The notes: generated by a model from the sequence alone, not told the origin. A stretch of DNA of 64,000 nt from an uncultured Oscillospiraceae bacterium (GCA_934631005.1 CAKTXA010000004.1:41065-105064); one strand, 5' to 3'; shown: positions 7,536-15,510, counted from the first letter of the stretch. Numbers and translations: made by a program.

Positions 7536-8204
7536 ATGAGCAAATTTAATATTTACGCCCGAAGGCTCGACGAAGCCTTCAAAGAAGCCCGCAGCGAGTA
7601 CAATACCGCTTTCTGCGCATTCCAGGAGGCGCAGCAGACTAGCCGCGACGCGAACGCGTGGAGACCCGGCGACAGTGCTGAGGAAAAGCAGGTAAGAACA
7701 GCCCGCGCGGCGTTAAAGCTGCATGACGCAGAAGCCGCCTTTAACGAGGTGAGTGCCCGTGTTTGGGATAACTTCAAGACCACGCGCCGCACGATCCGCG
7801 CCGAGCTGGAACAGGAGGTACGCGCCGCCAATCTTGCAAACCCTGACGCGATCGACAACAACGCCCTTGAGCTTCTGAAAACGGGCATCCTTTCCCCGTC
7901 TGATTACTCCGCGTTCATGGAGCGATTCGACGGCAACGCTACCATGCTAAAGCTGGTTGGACACTACGCAGCCGAAGCCGCAAAGACTACGGACAGCCGC
8001 AAGCAGGCTGCTGCCCTTAACGCGATCGCTCTTGATTGCCAGAGTGGTGAGGGCGCAGTCATGCGGGCGTTCGATGATCTTTGCAAAGTCTCCGACTATT
8101 GCCGGGGCGAGAGACACGATGGCGACAGGTTCAGACCAGAGTATACCGCGATCATGAGCGAAAAATGGGACGATCTCGCTGGCGAGGCAGTGGAGAGCTT
8201 TTAA
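7536..8204 (+). CDS. Hypothetical helical phage-element protein
   Basis: A 222-aa, strongly helical and charged protein (heptad-like stretches at residues 5-110) with no known motif. Its start follows AAAGGAAG. It lies just upstream of the tail-chaperone and tape-measure genes; in siphophages this slot often holds structural or accessory proteins, but no capsid or tail-tube resemblance is evident. Function unknown. Confidence 0.6.
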   Translation: MSKFNIYARRLDEAFKEARSEYNTAFCAFQEAQQTSRDANAWRPGDSAEEKQVRTARAALKLHDAEAAFNEVSARVWDNFKTTRRTIRAELEQEVRAANLANPDAIDNNALELLKTGILSPSDYSAFMERFDGNATMLKLVGHYAAEAAKTTDSRKQAAALNAIALDCQSGEGAVMRAFDDLCKVSDYCRGERHDGDRFRPEYTAIMSEKWDDLAGEAVESF

Positions 8205-8224
8205 CCGCGTGAAAGGGGCAAACT

Positions 8225-8629
8225 GTGGCATTTACGGTCAATGATGTGCCGGTTATTTTTGAACCAGAGAAGGATGTATACCGGCAGGCACTTTCTGTGC
8301 TTGCCTGTGAGCTGGATGCTTTGCAGGAGCGTTTGCGGCGCGCGCAGAAGAAGCTCTTCCGAAAGGACACGCAGGCGGCGCGGATCAAGGTGTTCGATCT
8401 GGATCGGAGCTATGATTCCGCAATGCGGGACAAGCTGGACGCATTCTTCGGCGAGGGGGTCTGCGCGGCGATCTTTGAGGGAAAGTCTGTGCACTGGGAC
8501 GCCTCCGGCGCGCCGATGTGGTTTAACCTCATCGAGGGCGTATATAACAGCCTGGATGCGCGCCTGCGCCCGAAGGGCTGCGGCAGCGTGGTGATGAAAT
8601 ACCGCACGCGTCGGGCGGCGAGAAAATAA
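8225..8629 (+). CDS. Tail assembly chaperone-like protein
   Basis: A 134-aa protein with a GTG start behind AAAGGGG. The position directly upstream of the tape measure gene, the short N-terminal beta segment (FTVNDVPVIFEP), the central helices and the C-terminal FFGEGVCAAIFEGKS pattern resemble the DUF6673-like chaperones that bind tape measure proteins. No programmed-frameshift slippery sequence was recognised near its end. The call rests mainly on position. Confidence 0.5.
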   Translation: MAFTVNDVPVIFEPEKDVYRQALSVLACELDALQERLRRAQKKLFRKDTQAARIKVFDLDRSYDSAMRDKLDAFFGEGVCAAIFEGKSVHWDASGAPMWFNLIEGVYNSLDARLRPKGCGSVVMKYRTRRAARK

Positions 8630-8660
8630 CGGCGAAAGCCGGAGAGACGGGAGGGAGAAG

Positions 8661-10862
8661 ATGAGTTTTTCAGCAACACGCTCGTTCGGCGACGGCGGCG
8701 TGATCATTACCGTGAACATGGACACGACGAAAGCCAGCAAGGAGCTGAACCGGCTGGAACAGAAGATCCTGCGCTTACAGGAAAAGCTGAGTGTCGGCGG
8801 GCATCGGAAAAGCGTGCTCGTGGAGGAGCTGGAACAGGCAAAGGCGGCACTTGCGCAGATCTCGCAGGAGCAAAACGGCAAAACAGTGATCACGCCGGGA
8901 AAGTACGAAGAGTTCCAGCAGCTTCAGGAGCAGATCGCGCAGCTGGAAACGGCGATCGAACGGCAGAACGTCAAGCTCCGGGAGACGCAGATCGAGCTGG
9001 ACGGCGTTCTGGGCCGCTACGGCGATGTGACGCGCGAAGCGCAGTTGCTTGCAGATGATGCAGCGATGGCTGACGCCCGCGACCAGGCAAGCGGGCTTGC
9101 CGATACGATGACGCAGACGGCGGACGCGGCGCAGGAAGCCGGGGCAGCGATGTCCGAGAGCTTCGGCGGGGCGGTTGTGCGTGCGCTCCAGAAGGTCTGG
9201 AAGTTTGCGCAGAAGGCAGGCAACGCGATTCTGAATCTGTTCCGGCAGTCGAACCGCACGAGCAAAGGCGGAATCAAGAACATCCTGATGTACGCGTTCG
9301 GCATCCGCAGCCTGTTTGCGCTTGTAAATCGGCTGCGCACGGCGCTGGTCAACGGCTTTCAAAATCTGGCACAGTTTTCGGACAAGACCAATGCGGCGAT
9401 CTCGTCGGTGCGCTCGGCGCTGACGCAGCTTAAAAACAGCCTTGCGACGGCGTTTGTGCCGATCTTGAGCATCGTTTCGCCGATCCTGACGAAGTTCATC
9501 AATCTGCTGTCTGCCGCTGCGGACAGCCTTGCACGTTTCGTGGCGATGCTGACCGGCAAGACGAGCTATGTGCGCGCAAAACGTGTGCAGGAGGACTATG
9601 CGGCGTCTCTGCGCGGCACGGGTGACGCGGCAAAGGAGGCAACGCGCGAGCTGGCGGGTTTTGACGAGATCAACCGTCTTGCTGCGCAGGACATCGCAGC
9701 CGGTGGCGGCGGGACGGCTGTCGGCGATATGTTCGAGACAGTCAATATCGAGCCGCTGCAATTCAAGTCATGGGGCGAGGCGTTTTCCTCGTTCCTGTCT
9801 GACCTGCTCACAAACGGTATGCCGAAGCTCAGAGAGGGACTTTCCAACGCGGCAGAGCGGATCAACGAGTTCTCCGCAAACCTTTACGCTGCGCTCACCT
9901 TTCCGGGTGTGAAGGAGAAGGTCGCGCAGCTGGGCGTTGAGCTCGCGGAGGCGTTCAACGACTTCGTGAAAGACATCAACTGGGAGACGCTGGGCAAGGC
10001 GATCGGGGCGGCGCTTGAGCTTGTGATCACATTCCTCGTCAATTTCATTTACACGTTCAACTGGCAAAGGCTCGGCGCGAGCATTGCGACGATGCTCAGC
10101 AATGCGATCAAACAGATCAAATGGGAAAATGTCGGTAAGCTGCTGTTTGCGAAATTTAAGATCGTGATCGAACTGCTTGCGGGCTTTATTTCCGGCATGG
10201 ACGCGGTGGCGCTGGCCAATGCGGCGACCGGTCTGATCGTCGGTTTTTTGAATTCGATGCAGGAGACAATCGAAAGCATCAACTGGGACGAGATCACGGA
10301 TAAGCTGGCGCAGGTCTTTACCAACATGAACTGGAAAGAAGTCAGCGACGCTTTCTTTGGGGCGCTGGGCGCGGCGCTGTCCGGGCTGGGCGGCTGGCTC
10401 GTGAGGCTGTTTGAGAACGCATTCGCAGAAGCGCTCAAGGTGGTCGGTCTGTACGACTACGACCCCGTAAAGCGAAGAAAAGGCTTCGGCAGCTCCAGCA
10501 GCAACCGGGGCGGCTTTGGCGGTGGCGGCAGGTCGACGGCACTGTACAGCGCGATGCAGGCTGTACCGATTCCCCGCCTTGCCAGCGGCGCGGTCATCCC
10601 GCCGAACCGGGAGTTTATGGCTGTTCTCGGCGACCAGCGGAGCGGCAATAATATCGAAGCGCCGGAGGCGCTTATCCGCAAAATCACGCGGGAGGAGCTG
10701 AACGGCGGGCTGCGTGAGGTCGTTGGCATTTTACAGACGCTGGTGGACGTCACGCGAGAGGGCAAGGTCATTCAGGTCAACGAGCGCGAGCTGGGGCGCG
10801 TTACGTCGCGTGCGCAGGCAAACGCCATGCGCGCCAGCGGTCGGGCAGTGCTCGGCTACTGA
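8661..10862 (+). CDS. Phage tail tape measure protein
   Basis: A 733-aa protein. The N-terminal 160 residues form a long coiled coil, followed by amphipathic and hydrophobic stretches (about 200-330 and 440-520), a Ser/Gly-rich linker (about 615-640), and the terminal IPRLASGAVIPPNREFMAVLGD segment (split by role: IPRLASGAVI then FMAVLGDQ) typical of Clostridia siphophage tape measures. It would set tail length and be threaded into the tube. No distal tail, baseplate or fibre gene follows: the operon ends at the terminator near 10991. It starts behind GGGAGGGAG. Confidence 0.85.
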   Translation: MSFSATRSFGDGGVIITVNMDTTKASKELNRLEQKILRLQEKLSVGGHRKSVLVEELEQAKAALAQISQEQNGKTVITPGKYEEFQQLQEQIAQLETAIERQNVKLRETQIELDGVLGRYGDVTREAQLLADDAAMADARDQASGLADTMTQTADAAQEAGAAMSESFGGAVVRALQKVWKFAQKAGNAILNLFRQSNRTSKGGIKNILMYAFGIRSLFALVNRLRTALVNGFQNLAQFSDKTNAAISSVRSALTQLKNSLATAFVPILSIVSPILTKFINLLSAAADSLARFVAMLTGKTSYVRAKRVQEDYAASLRGTGDAAKEATRELAGFDEINRLAAQDIAAGGGGTAVGDMFETVNIEPLQFKSWGEAFSSFLSDLLTNGMPKLREGLSNAAERINEFSANLYAALTFPGVKEKVAQLGVELAEAFNDFVKDINWETLGKAIGAALELVITFLVNFIYTFNWQRLGASIATMLSNAIKQIKWENVGKLLFAKFKIVIELLAGFISGMDAVALANAATGLIVGFLNSMQETIESINWDEITDKLAQVFTNMNWKEVSDAFFGALGAALSGLGGWLVRLFENAFAEALKVVGLYDYDPVKRRKGFGSSSSNRGGFGGGGRSTALYSAMQAVPIPRLASGAVIPPNREFMAVLGDQRSGNNIEAPEALIRKITREELNGGLREVVGILQTLVDVTREGKVIQVNERELGRVTSRAQANAMRASGRAVLGY

Positions 10863-10990
10863 GCCGCTGCGCGCCTTTGTGCGGCTTGCAGCGTTTGGGA
10901 CGGCAAGAATCCTCCCTGAAGCATGAACGCCGCGCAGAGAGCGCCTGACGGCTGTTGCAACGGGCGGGATGCGCTCCGCAGACAAAAAAG

Positions 10991-11029
10991 AATGCAGGTC
11001 ACGGGAATTTCTTCTCCGCGACCTGCATT
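10991..11029. terminator. Bidirectional terminator between tail module and leftward operon
   Basis: Arms AATGCAGGTCACGG and CCGCGACCTGCATT pair with one mismatch, flanked by an A-run on the left and T-rich sequence on the right, between convergent genes. The 125 bases before it (10863-10990) hold no gene I can support. Confidence 0.75.
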
Positions 11030-11033
11030 TTGA

Positions 11034-11288
11034 CTATTTCCATCGGTACTGAAAGTCTGGCGGCAGGCGGTTGATGTCGCAGCCATCTACCACGCAATCC
11101 GGCAGCGGACAGTCAAAGCAGCTTGGACAGTATGGGCAGCGCGTTTCGCTCAGTACCTTATGCGCCGCTCCGGCGTTCTTGATGAGCGTGGAGACCGTCG
11201 ATTTGCTTTTCCCCAGCCTTGCGGCGATCTCTGTAACGCGATAGCCCTGCCGGTAGAGGATGAGGCATTCAGACTGCTTTTCGGTCAT
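11034..11288 (-). CDS. HTH protein with C-terminal cysteine cluster
   Basis: An 84-aa protein. Residues 1-40 are a resolvase/LuxR-like HTH (YRQGYRVTEIAARLGKSKST). Residues 50-67 carry CPYCPSCFDCPLPDC, five cysteines that could bind zinc or an iron-sulfur cluster. It is the last gene of the leftward operon and overlaps its upstream neighbour by 20 bases. A redox or metal-sensing regulator is possible; nothing in the sequence proves it. Confidence 0.65.
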   Translation of the reverse strand: MTEKQSECLILYRQGYRVTEIAARLGKSKSTVSTLIKNAGAAHKVLSETRCPYCPSCFDCPLPDCVVDGCDINRLPPDFQYRWK

Positions 11289-11631
11289 GGTACTGCATCT
11301 TCAATTCGCGCTCATGCGCTTCTTCATCGTCCACGTTAGCCTTTGCCCGTGCTGCGCTTTCGAGGTACTGTTGTACGCAGGAATCATCGCCGTGTCCGGC
11401 GTGCAGGTGATATTCCAACTGCGCGTCTGCGAGCATGTCATCGACGATCCACAGGTTATTTCGTATGGTTTGCGCGTCCCTTTTGTCGAGCGCTTTTTGT
11501 TCGCGGTCACTCAAAAATGCCTCAATAAGATCATAAATCAGTTGCTCGGCCTGGTCGATTTTCAGAAAGGCGCTGTCAAGCGTTGTTTCAATCGCCATGC
11601 GCTCTTCTCTTGTCGTTCTGTGAATGTACAT
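11269..11631 (-). CDS. Hypothetical helical protein
   Basis: A 120-aa, acidic, helical protein, unrecognised, starting behind GGAGGAAA. The sequence EEAHERELKMQYHDRKAV at its C-terminus overlaps the start of the HTH-Cys gene. Its stop-start overlap indicates a coupled operon. Confidence 0.6.
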   Translation of the reverse strand: MYIHRTTREERMAIETTLDSAFLKIDQAEQLIYDLIEAFLSDREQKALDKRDAQTIRNNLWIVDDMLADAQLEYHLHAGHGDDSCVQQYLESAARAKANVDDEEAHERELKMQYHDRKAV

Positions 11632-11632
11632 A

Positions 11633-11950
11633 TCAGTTTTCCTCCTTCATGCGTTCTTCCACACGGGGAAGAAGCTGCAGCGTATCTGTGACAAGAGAAA
11701 CGAGCTGCCGGGTTGCGTACAGTGCAGCACCAAGAGCGTCAAAGTTTTCTTCCATCCATTCACGTGCAGCCTTGTTCAGGTCTCCGGCGGCCTGTTTTGC
11801 GTAATCCTCCAGAATTCCCTTGCAGGTGCTGCAATGGAACATCGGTTCAATGACGTTCTCAAGAAGCCCACAGGCAGAGACGGCATTCAATTCGGCACTG
11901 TACAGTTCTGCGCCGATCGGAGCAGGGGCAATAATATATCTTTCGTTCAT
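11633..11950 (-). CDS. Hypothetical protein
   Basis: A 105-aa protein, start chosen at ATG 11950 behind GGAGGATTTT. It contains CSTCKG near residue 45, an isolated CxxC. The C-terminal half is helical. It is part of the leftward early operon, one base from the next gene. Function unknown. Confidence 0.6.
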   Translation of the reverse strand: MNERYIIAPAPIGAELYSAELNAVSACGLLENVIEPMFHCSTCKGILEDYAKQAAGDLNKAAREWMEENFDALGAALYATRQLVSLVTDTLQLLPRVEERMKEEN

Positions 11951-11960
11951 AAAATCCTCC

Positions 11961-12314
11961 TCAGTAACACGTTTCATAGTAGCGCAATTCGCGGATGCGC
12001 CCGCTGAAAAAGTGGTTGATGTTGTAGTCACAGCGGCGGTATCTTGTCTGGAAATGCCGGTCGATCATGGGCAGATAGCAGTCCGGGTCAATGTCCGTGC
12101 CGCGCTGCGACTTGTCCGCCTCGTCGATATACGGCATTTCCGCAATGATGCGCTCGATCTGCCCGGCGCGGATCGGCGGGTGCGCAGCGCCCGTGTACGC
12201 CTCGTACTGCTCGAAGTAGTACCGAAATACACCCAGCACCTCTTCAAGGCTGTACGGGCTGTCCGTGTACACAGAGGCGGTGATGCGGGAAAACCTGTCA
12301 AAATCAAAGAACAA
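11961..12314 (-). CDS. Hypothetical protein (TTG start)
   Basis: A 117-aa protein rich in Tyr, Arg and Asp, with no recognised domain. The TTG start at 12314 is supported by GAGGAGGCG just upstream. It sits ten bases from the next gene in the leftward operon. No membrane or export signal. Confidence 0.55.
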   Translation of the reverse strand: MFFDFDRFSRITASVYTDSPYSLEEVLGVFRYYFEQYEAYTGAAHPPIRAGQIERIIAEMPYIDEADKSQRGTDIDPDCYLPMIDRHFQTRYRRCDYNINHFFSGRIRELRYYETCY

Positions 12315-12383
12315 TTTCGCGCCTCCTCTGGTGAGTGAGGAGCGGAGCGCGGAAGCAGCTCCGTTCCCTTATACCCTTTTATG

Positions 12384-12451
12384 TTTAGAGTTTATAGTTT
12401 AGGGTTTATAGTTTGTATTCGACTGGTATACCAGTGGTATACGACTGGTAT
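12384..12451. repeat. Short direct and inverted repeats in the 136-bp gap of the leftward operon
   Basis: TTTATAGTTT occurs twice in tandem (GTTTATAGTTTAGGG-type units), followed by CGACTGGTATA and CGACTGGTATC as direct repeats around GGTATACCAGTGGTATAC. This may be an iteron set, an operator, or the trace of a decayed coding repeat. The rest of 12315-12450 holds nothing else. Confidence 0.45.
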
Positions 12452-12723
12452 CACGCCCGCCGCCAACGCTTATTGATGTTCTCTGCATTTCGTTTACAGG
12501 CTTCCTGATACTTGGCATTGTTGCGGTCAATATCGGCGCGCATGATCTGAAAAACCTTCTCAGCCACGCCGTCAAGCCCGCTCGGCAATTGACCGTAGAG
12601 GTAATAGTTGACCGTCGCTTTGATTGCCTTTGCCGCGTCGCTCTCCGGCATCAGTGAGAACATCAGCGCAGCTTCCCGGTAGGTCATGTATCCGGGCGCT
12701 TCGTACTGCTTTTCCTGCTCCAT
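12451..12723 (-). CDS. DUF6291-like protein
   Basis: A 90-aa protein starting MEQEKQYEAPGYMTYREAA, behind GAGGTG. The pattern AIKATVNYYLYGQLP, then FQIMRADIDRNNAKY, then NAENINKRW matches the DUF6291 family found in phage replication/regulation regions; function unknown. It is the second gene after the leftward promoter at 13282-13310. Confidence 0.65.
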   Translation of the reverse strand: MEQEKQYEAPGYMTYREAALMFSLMPESDAAKAIKATVNYYLYGQLPSGLDGVAEKVFQIMRADIDRNNAKYQEACKRNAENINKRWRRA

Positions 12724-12731
12724 CTGACACC

Positions 12732-13007
12732 TCACGCCACGACAAAGCGGCGGCTGGTAGTCGAGCGGGTGAAGCGCTCGGCGAGGTCAGGCATCGCCTT
12801 TTTGAACGCTGCACTGTCAAAACGGCAGCTCGTCACGCTCTTCCAGGTGATCTTGTAGTCCGTGCCCGTCAGCGTGTCGGCGTCGATGGCGGTCATGTGC
12901 GCTTTGATGGCGTCCTGCGCGGCTTCGATCTCGGCGGCAAGCTCGTCCGCCATGCGGCGCAGTTCGCGCAGTTCGTTGACCTTGCTCTGAATCTCTGTGT
13001 TGCTCAT
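12732..13007 (-). CDS. Conserved phage small helical protein
   Basis: A 91-aa protein. A coiled coil at residues 8-42 is followed by a compact C-terminus with YKITWKSVTSCRFD and TTSRRFVVA, a combination repeatedly found in small proteins of Clostridia prophages, possibly related to Gp157/recombination-type proteins. It is the first gene of the leftward early operon, behind AAAGGGG. Confidence 0.6.
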   Translation of the reverse strand: MSNTEIQSKVNELRELRRMADELAAEIEAAQDAIKAHMTAIDADTLTGTDYKITWKSVTSCRFDSAAFKKAMPDLAERFTRSTTSRRFVVA

Positions 13008-13281
13008 GTGAATACCCCTTTCAATTTTCGGCGGGGCGTGCTATACTGAACACGACCCCTTTCGGTGGTTGCGTCCTGCTTGTGCTTCCTACGGCTGCGG
13101 GACGCTTTTCTTTATCCGGGGAACTCCGGCGGCTGGGGGCTTTCAACTGATCTCGTGAGCCTTGCTGCACTTTGCTGATCCCTCCCAGCTCTTATAGGCG
13201 TTCTTGGTTTCCCATTCGGTACTTTCGTCCGCCTTCTGCCGGTGTCTGAGCTGTTTTCGTTTGTTCCCCTTGACTGGCTAT

Positions 13282-13310
13282 ATTATAAACGAAAACGTTT
13301 ATAAAGTCAA
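13282..13310 (-). promoter_or_regulatory. Leftward early promoter with palindromic operator
   Basis: On the minus strand, TTGACT (13310-13305), exactly 17 bases, then TATAAT (13287-13282). The spacer holds the palindrome TATAAACG-AAAA-CGTTTATA (13284-13303), a good repressor site. The remaining 13008-13281 contains no supported gene. Confidence 0.8.
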
Positions 13311-13353
13311 TAGTTTTGTTTAAATGTTTTTGAAACAATTTTACGCGCTTACA

Positions 13354-13382
13354 TTGACATCATAAATAATATCGTTTATAAT
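13354..13382 (+). promoter_or_regulatory. Rightward promoter for the repressor-like gene
   Basis: TTGACA, 17 bases, TATAAT: a consensus promoter about 25 bases upstream of the HTH gene's ribosome site. The half-site CGTTTATA of the leftward operator recurs across its -10, which suggests shared repressor control. Confidence 0.8.
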
Positions 13383-13407
13383 TGAGGCATAGAAGGAGGG
13401 TAAAAAG

Positions 13408-13623
13408 ATGGCGACTTCTGAGCAGATCAAAATAATGTGCGTCAAGCTGGGGATCAGCGTATCGGAGCTTGCTCGCTGCTACGGGACAAGCCCGCAGGCT
13501 TTTTCTCAGAAAATGAAGCGCGAAGGTTTTACTCCGGCGGAACTAAAAAACGTGGCTGCTGCGGCTGGATGCAAATATGAGAGTTCATTTGTTTTACCAA
13601 ACGGCGAGCGGGTTACAGAATAA
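13408..13623 (+). CDS. Cro/CI-type HTH regulator
   Basis: A 71-aa single-domain HTH protein (ISVSELARCYGTSPQAFSQKM as helix-turn-helix), start behind AAGGAGGG. Given the divergent promoters with shared CGTTTATA sites at 13284-13382, it is the natural candidate for the switch repressor. It lacks a C-terminal dimerisation/protease domain, so induction would not be by self-cleavage. Confidence 0.75.
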   Translation: MATSEQIKIMCVKLGISVSELARCYGTSPQAFSQKMKREGFTPAELKNVAAAAGCKYESSFVLPNGERVTE

Positions 13624-13684
13624 GCGAACAAACAGTAAATACAATCTTAAAGGGTCATAAACAAGTAGTATGGAGGCAGAACAT

Positions 13685-14551
13685 ATGTTTTTTTACTATT
13701 TTGACAACGAAGCCGAAAACGAAGAAATGGTGACCTACAGTGAACAAACATTTGAATCTATCAAGCATTATACAGATGATGGACAAGAGTTTTGGTATGC
13801 AAGAGATTTGCAACGTGTGCTGGAATATACAGAATGGAGAAACTTCTCGGCCGTAATTGAGAAAGCGAAAATCGCCTGTCAAAACAGCGGGCAGGTCGTG
13901 GAGGAATGTTTTGTTGATGTCAACAAAACATCACCAATGCCGCACGGCGGGGTAAAACAACTCGACGATATTATGCTTTCTCGATATGCCTGCTATTTGA
14001 TTGTGCAGAATGGTGATCCCCGCAAGGAAATCATAGCTCTCGGGCAAACCTATTTTGCGGTGAAGACCCGGCAGCAGGAACTTGTAGAAGATTATGAGCA
14101 GCTTTCCGAGGATCAGAAGCGCCTTGCTATTCGCAACGAAATGAAACGCCATAACTCTGCCCTTGCTGATGCGGCGCACGGCGCTGGTGTTATTGAGCCT
14201 ATTGATTATGCAATTTTTCAGAACTATGGTTATATGGGTCTGTATAACGGGCTAAAAGCTGCCGATATTCGACAGCGCAAAGGGTTGAAAAGTGGGCAGG
14301 ACATTCTTGACTACATGGGCAGTACGGAACTTGCAGCAAATCTCTTCCGTGCCACACAGACGGAAGAAAAGTTGCGGAGAGATAATATTCAGGGAAAACG
14401 TGCCGCAAATCAGACGCATTATACGGTGGGGCAAAAGGTCCGCAAGACAATAGAAGAACTCGGTGGAACAATGCCGGAGGATCTTCCGACACCAGAAAAG
14501 AGTGTAAAGCAAATAGAAAGTGAACAAAAGAAAGCTCTCAAGCAAAAATAG
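13685..14551 (+). CDS. dinD: DNA damage-inducible protein D (DinD)
   Basis: A 288-aa DinD family protein. The BRO-N-like part reads YTDDGQEFWYARDLQRVLEY, then WRNFSAVIEKAK (residues 25-60). The family block NKTSPMPHGGVKQLDDIMLSRYACYL (shown in parts: MPHGGVKQLDD, LSRYACYLI) and DPRKEIIALGQTYFA follow, then GLKSGQDILDYMGSTELAANLFR. In E. coli DinD is SOS-induced and inhibits RecA filaments; here it could tie element behaviour to DNA damage. ATG 13685 is preferred because GGAGG lies eight bases upstream. The gene is more AT-rich than host genes. Confidence 0.85.
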   Translation: MFFYYFDNEAENEEMVTYSEQTFESIKHYTDDGQEFWYARDLQRVLEYTEWRNFSAVIEKAKIACQNSGQVVEECFVDVNKTSPMPHGGVKQLDDIMLSRYACYLIVQNGDPRKEIIALGQTYFAVKTRQQELVEDYEQLSEDQKRLAIRNEMKRHNSALADAAHGAGVIEPIDYAIFQNYGYMGLYNGLKAADIRQRKGLKSGQDILDYMGSTELAANLFRATQTEEKLRRDNIQGKRAANQTHYTVGQKVRKTIEELGGTMPEDLPTPEKSVKQIESEQKKALKQK

Positions 14552-14559
14552 GGCTGGAA

Positions 14560-14664
14560 ATGCTTGTGATGCGAGCTAGCGCCGAAGCGCACGGCGAGAG
14601 CACAAACGGGTTTATCAACCGCGCGATCTCAGAGACGATGGAGCGGGACAACGAAAAGCGCTGA
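14560..14664 (+). pseudogene. Remnant of a ribbon-helix-helix protein
   Basis: A 34-codon frame reads MRASAEAHGESTNGFINRAI, then SETMERDN. This equals the C-terminal half of Arc-type ribbon-helix-helix antitoxin-like proteins (GES.N.FINRAI signature); the N-terminal DNA-binding strand is missing. It is probably a truncated leftover rather than a functional gene. Confidence 0.4.
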
Positions 14665-14722
14665 CAGACGCCATCAGACGCCGAGAGACGTTTCGGAAGT
14701 TAAAAAAATTAACGAAATTGCA

Positions 14723-14751
14723 TTGACAAAACGGCGAAAACTGCATATACT
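14723..14751 (+). promoter_or_regulatory. Consensus promoter upstream of a structured RNA
   Basis: TTGACA (14723-14728), 17-base spacer, TATACT (14746-14751). No start codon with a ribosome site follows for about 190 bases, so the promoter most likely drives a noncoding RNA. Confidence 0.75.
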
Positions 14752-14756
14752 TCAAG

Positions 14757-14926
14757 TAGGCAGCAACGAGATTGTCTGCCGTGACGTTGAAGCGGCGAGC
14801 TGTTTCGGGAAGCAGTTTTCCGTGGAGTCTGACCGAGGGTTATGTGTTACCTCAACCCGAATAGGCACTTGCCGAAAGAAAACACTTGATTTGAGGCTTT
14901 GCGTCCGCGCGAAGCCTCCTTTTTTG
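14757..14926 (+). ncRNA. Candidate structured RNA ending at a strong terminator, upstream of PBECR4 gene
   Basis: About 170 nt between a consensus promoter and an intrinsic terminator. Predicted by eye: hairpin 1 GGCAGCAA/TTGTCTGCC (14759-14780), hairpin 2 CTGTTTC/GAAGCAG (near 14800), hairpin 3 GGGTT/AACCC (near 14838-14858), and the terminator, an 11-bp stem (14893-14903 with 14908-14918) followed by a T-run. CCTCAA (14850-14855) can instead pair with TTGAGG (14891-14896), which would break both hairpin 3 and the terminator. It could be an attenuator, or the RNA part of a type III-like toxin-antitoxin. No match to a known RNA family was recognised. Confidence 0.55.
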
Positions 14927-14943
14927 TAAAGAGAGAACATGAG

Positions 14944-15510
14944 ATGGATTTATTGCACGAAGCTGCGTCCGCGTGGCAGGAGCTGACCGCCTTTACATAC
15001 CGGATCACCTATGGAAAGCGCGGCGTTTTACACGCGATCACGTTGAAATTTGAGACCAGCGAGTTCTACCACCTGGCAGGCTTTCAGTACATGAACGATA
15101 TTGTTTTACCGTTTCGGTTTTCACACGCAAAGGCAATCGACGCGGTGCTGACTGGGCGAATCATGCAGGCACATATTTCGAAGAGCGAGAACTATGAGGC
15201 CATAAAAGAGCGGCTGACAGCGATCACAAGGCTGAGACAGGCGCTGGATACATCGTTCAGTGTGTATAAATTCAATCCGGAAGTGTTGCCATTCTATACA
15301 AAAATTACAGCCGAGAATCTGATTCTGGCGCAATGCGAGGACGTTGTATTTCTGTTTACAGATCAATCGAAGGATGGCACGGCGTTCTCAAAGTCGATTT
15401 TCCTGAAACGGACAGATCGCGATTTCAGCCGGAATCAAAAGCCGCTTTCCATCTTAAAGGTCGAACGAAACGGCCAGACGATATATAAGAGCCCAGGCTT
15501 CAAAGAATAG
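14944..15510 (+). CDS. PBECR4-like nuclease domain protein
   Basis: A 188-aa protein resembling the PBECR4 group (BECR-fold, RelE/Barnase-like nucleases of phages and integrative elements). Seen: ITLKFETSEFYHLAGFQYMNDI (parts: LKFETSEFYHLAGF, YMNDI, residues 30-55), then AVLTGRIMQAHISKSENYEAI (in parts), an RL-rich helix, VLPFYTKITAENLILA, and a C-terminal FLKRTDRDFS segment. No signal peptide. The ATG at 14944 is the first compatible with domain start; its ribosome site is weak (GAGAGAAC) and follows immediately after the terminator of the RNA, so expression may depend on read-through. Nuclease activity is inferred from family resemblance alone. Confidence 0.65.
   Translation: MDLLHEAASAWQELTAFTYRITYGKRGVLHAITLKFETSEFYHLAGFQYMNDIVLPFRFSHAKAIDAVLTGRIMQAHISKSENYEAIKERLTAITRLRQALDTSFSVYKFNPEVLPFYTKITAENLILAQCEDVVFLFTDQSKDGTAFSKSIFLKRTDRDFSRNQKPLSILKVERNGQTIYKSPGFKE

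Noticed and set aside
12384..12451. CRISPR-like appearance of short repeats
   Set aside because: Units are about 10 bases with no regular spacers. No CRISPR array or cas gene is seen in the window.
14723..14929. A 68-codon frame across the candidate RNA
   Set aside because: It starts with TTG inside the -35 box, has no ribosome site, and its end coincides with the terminator.
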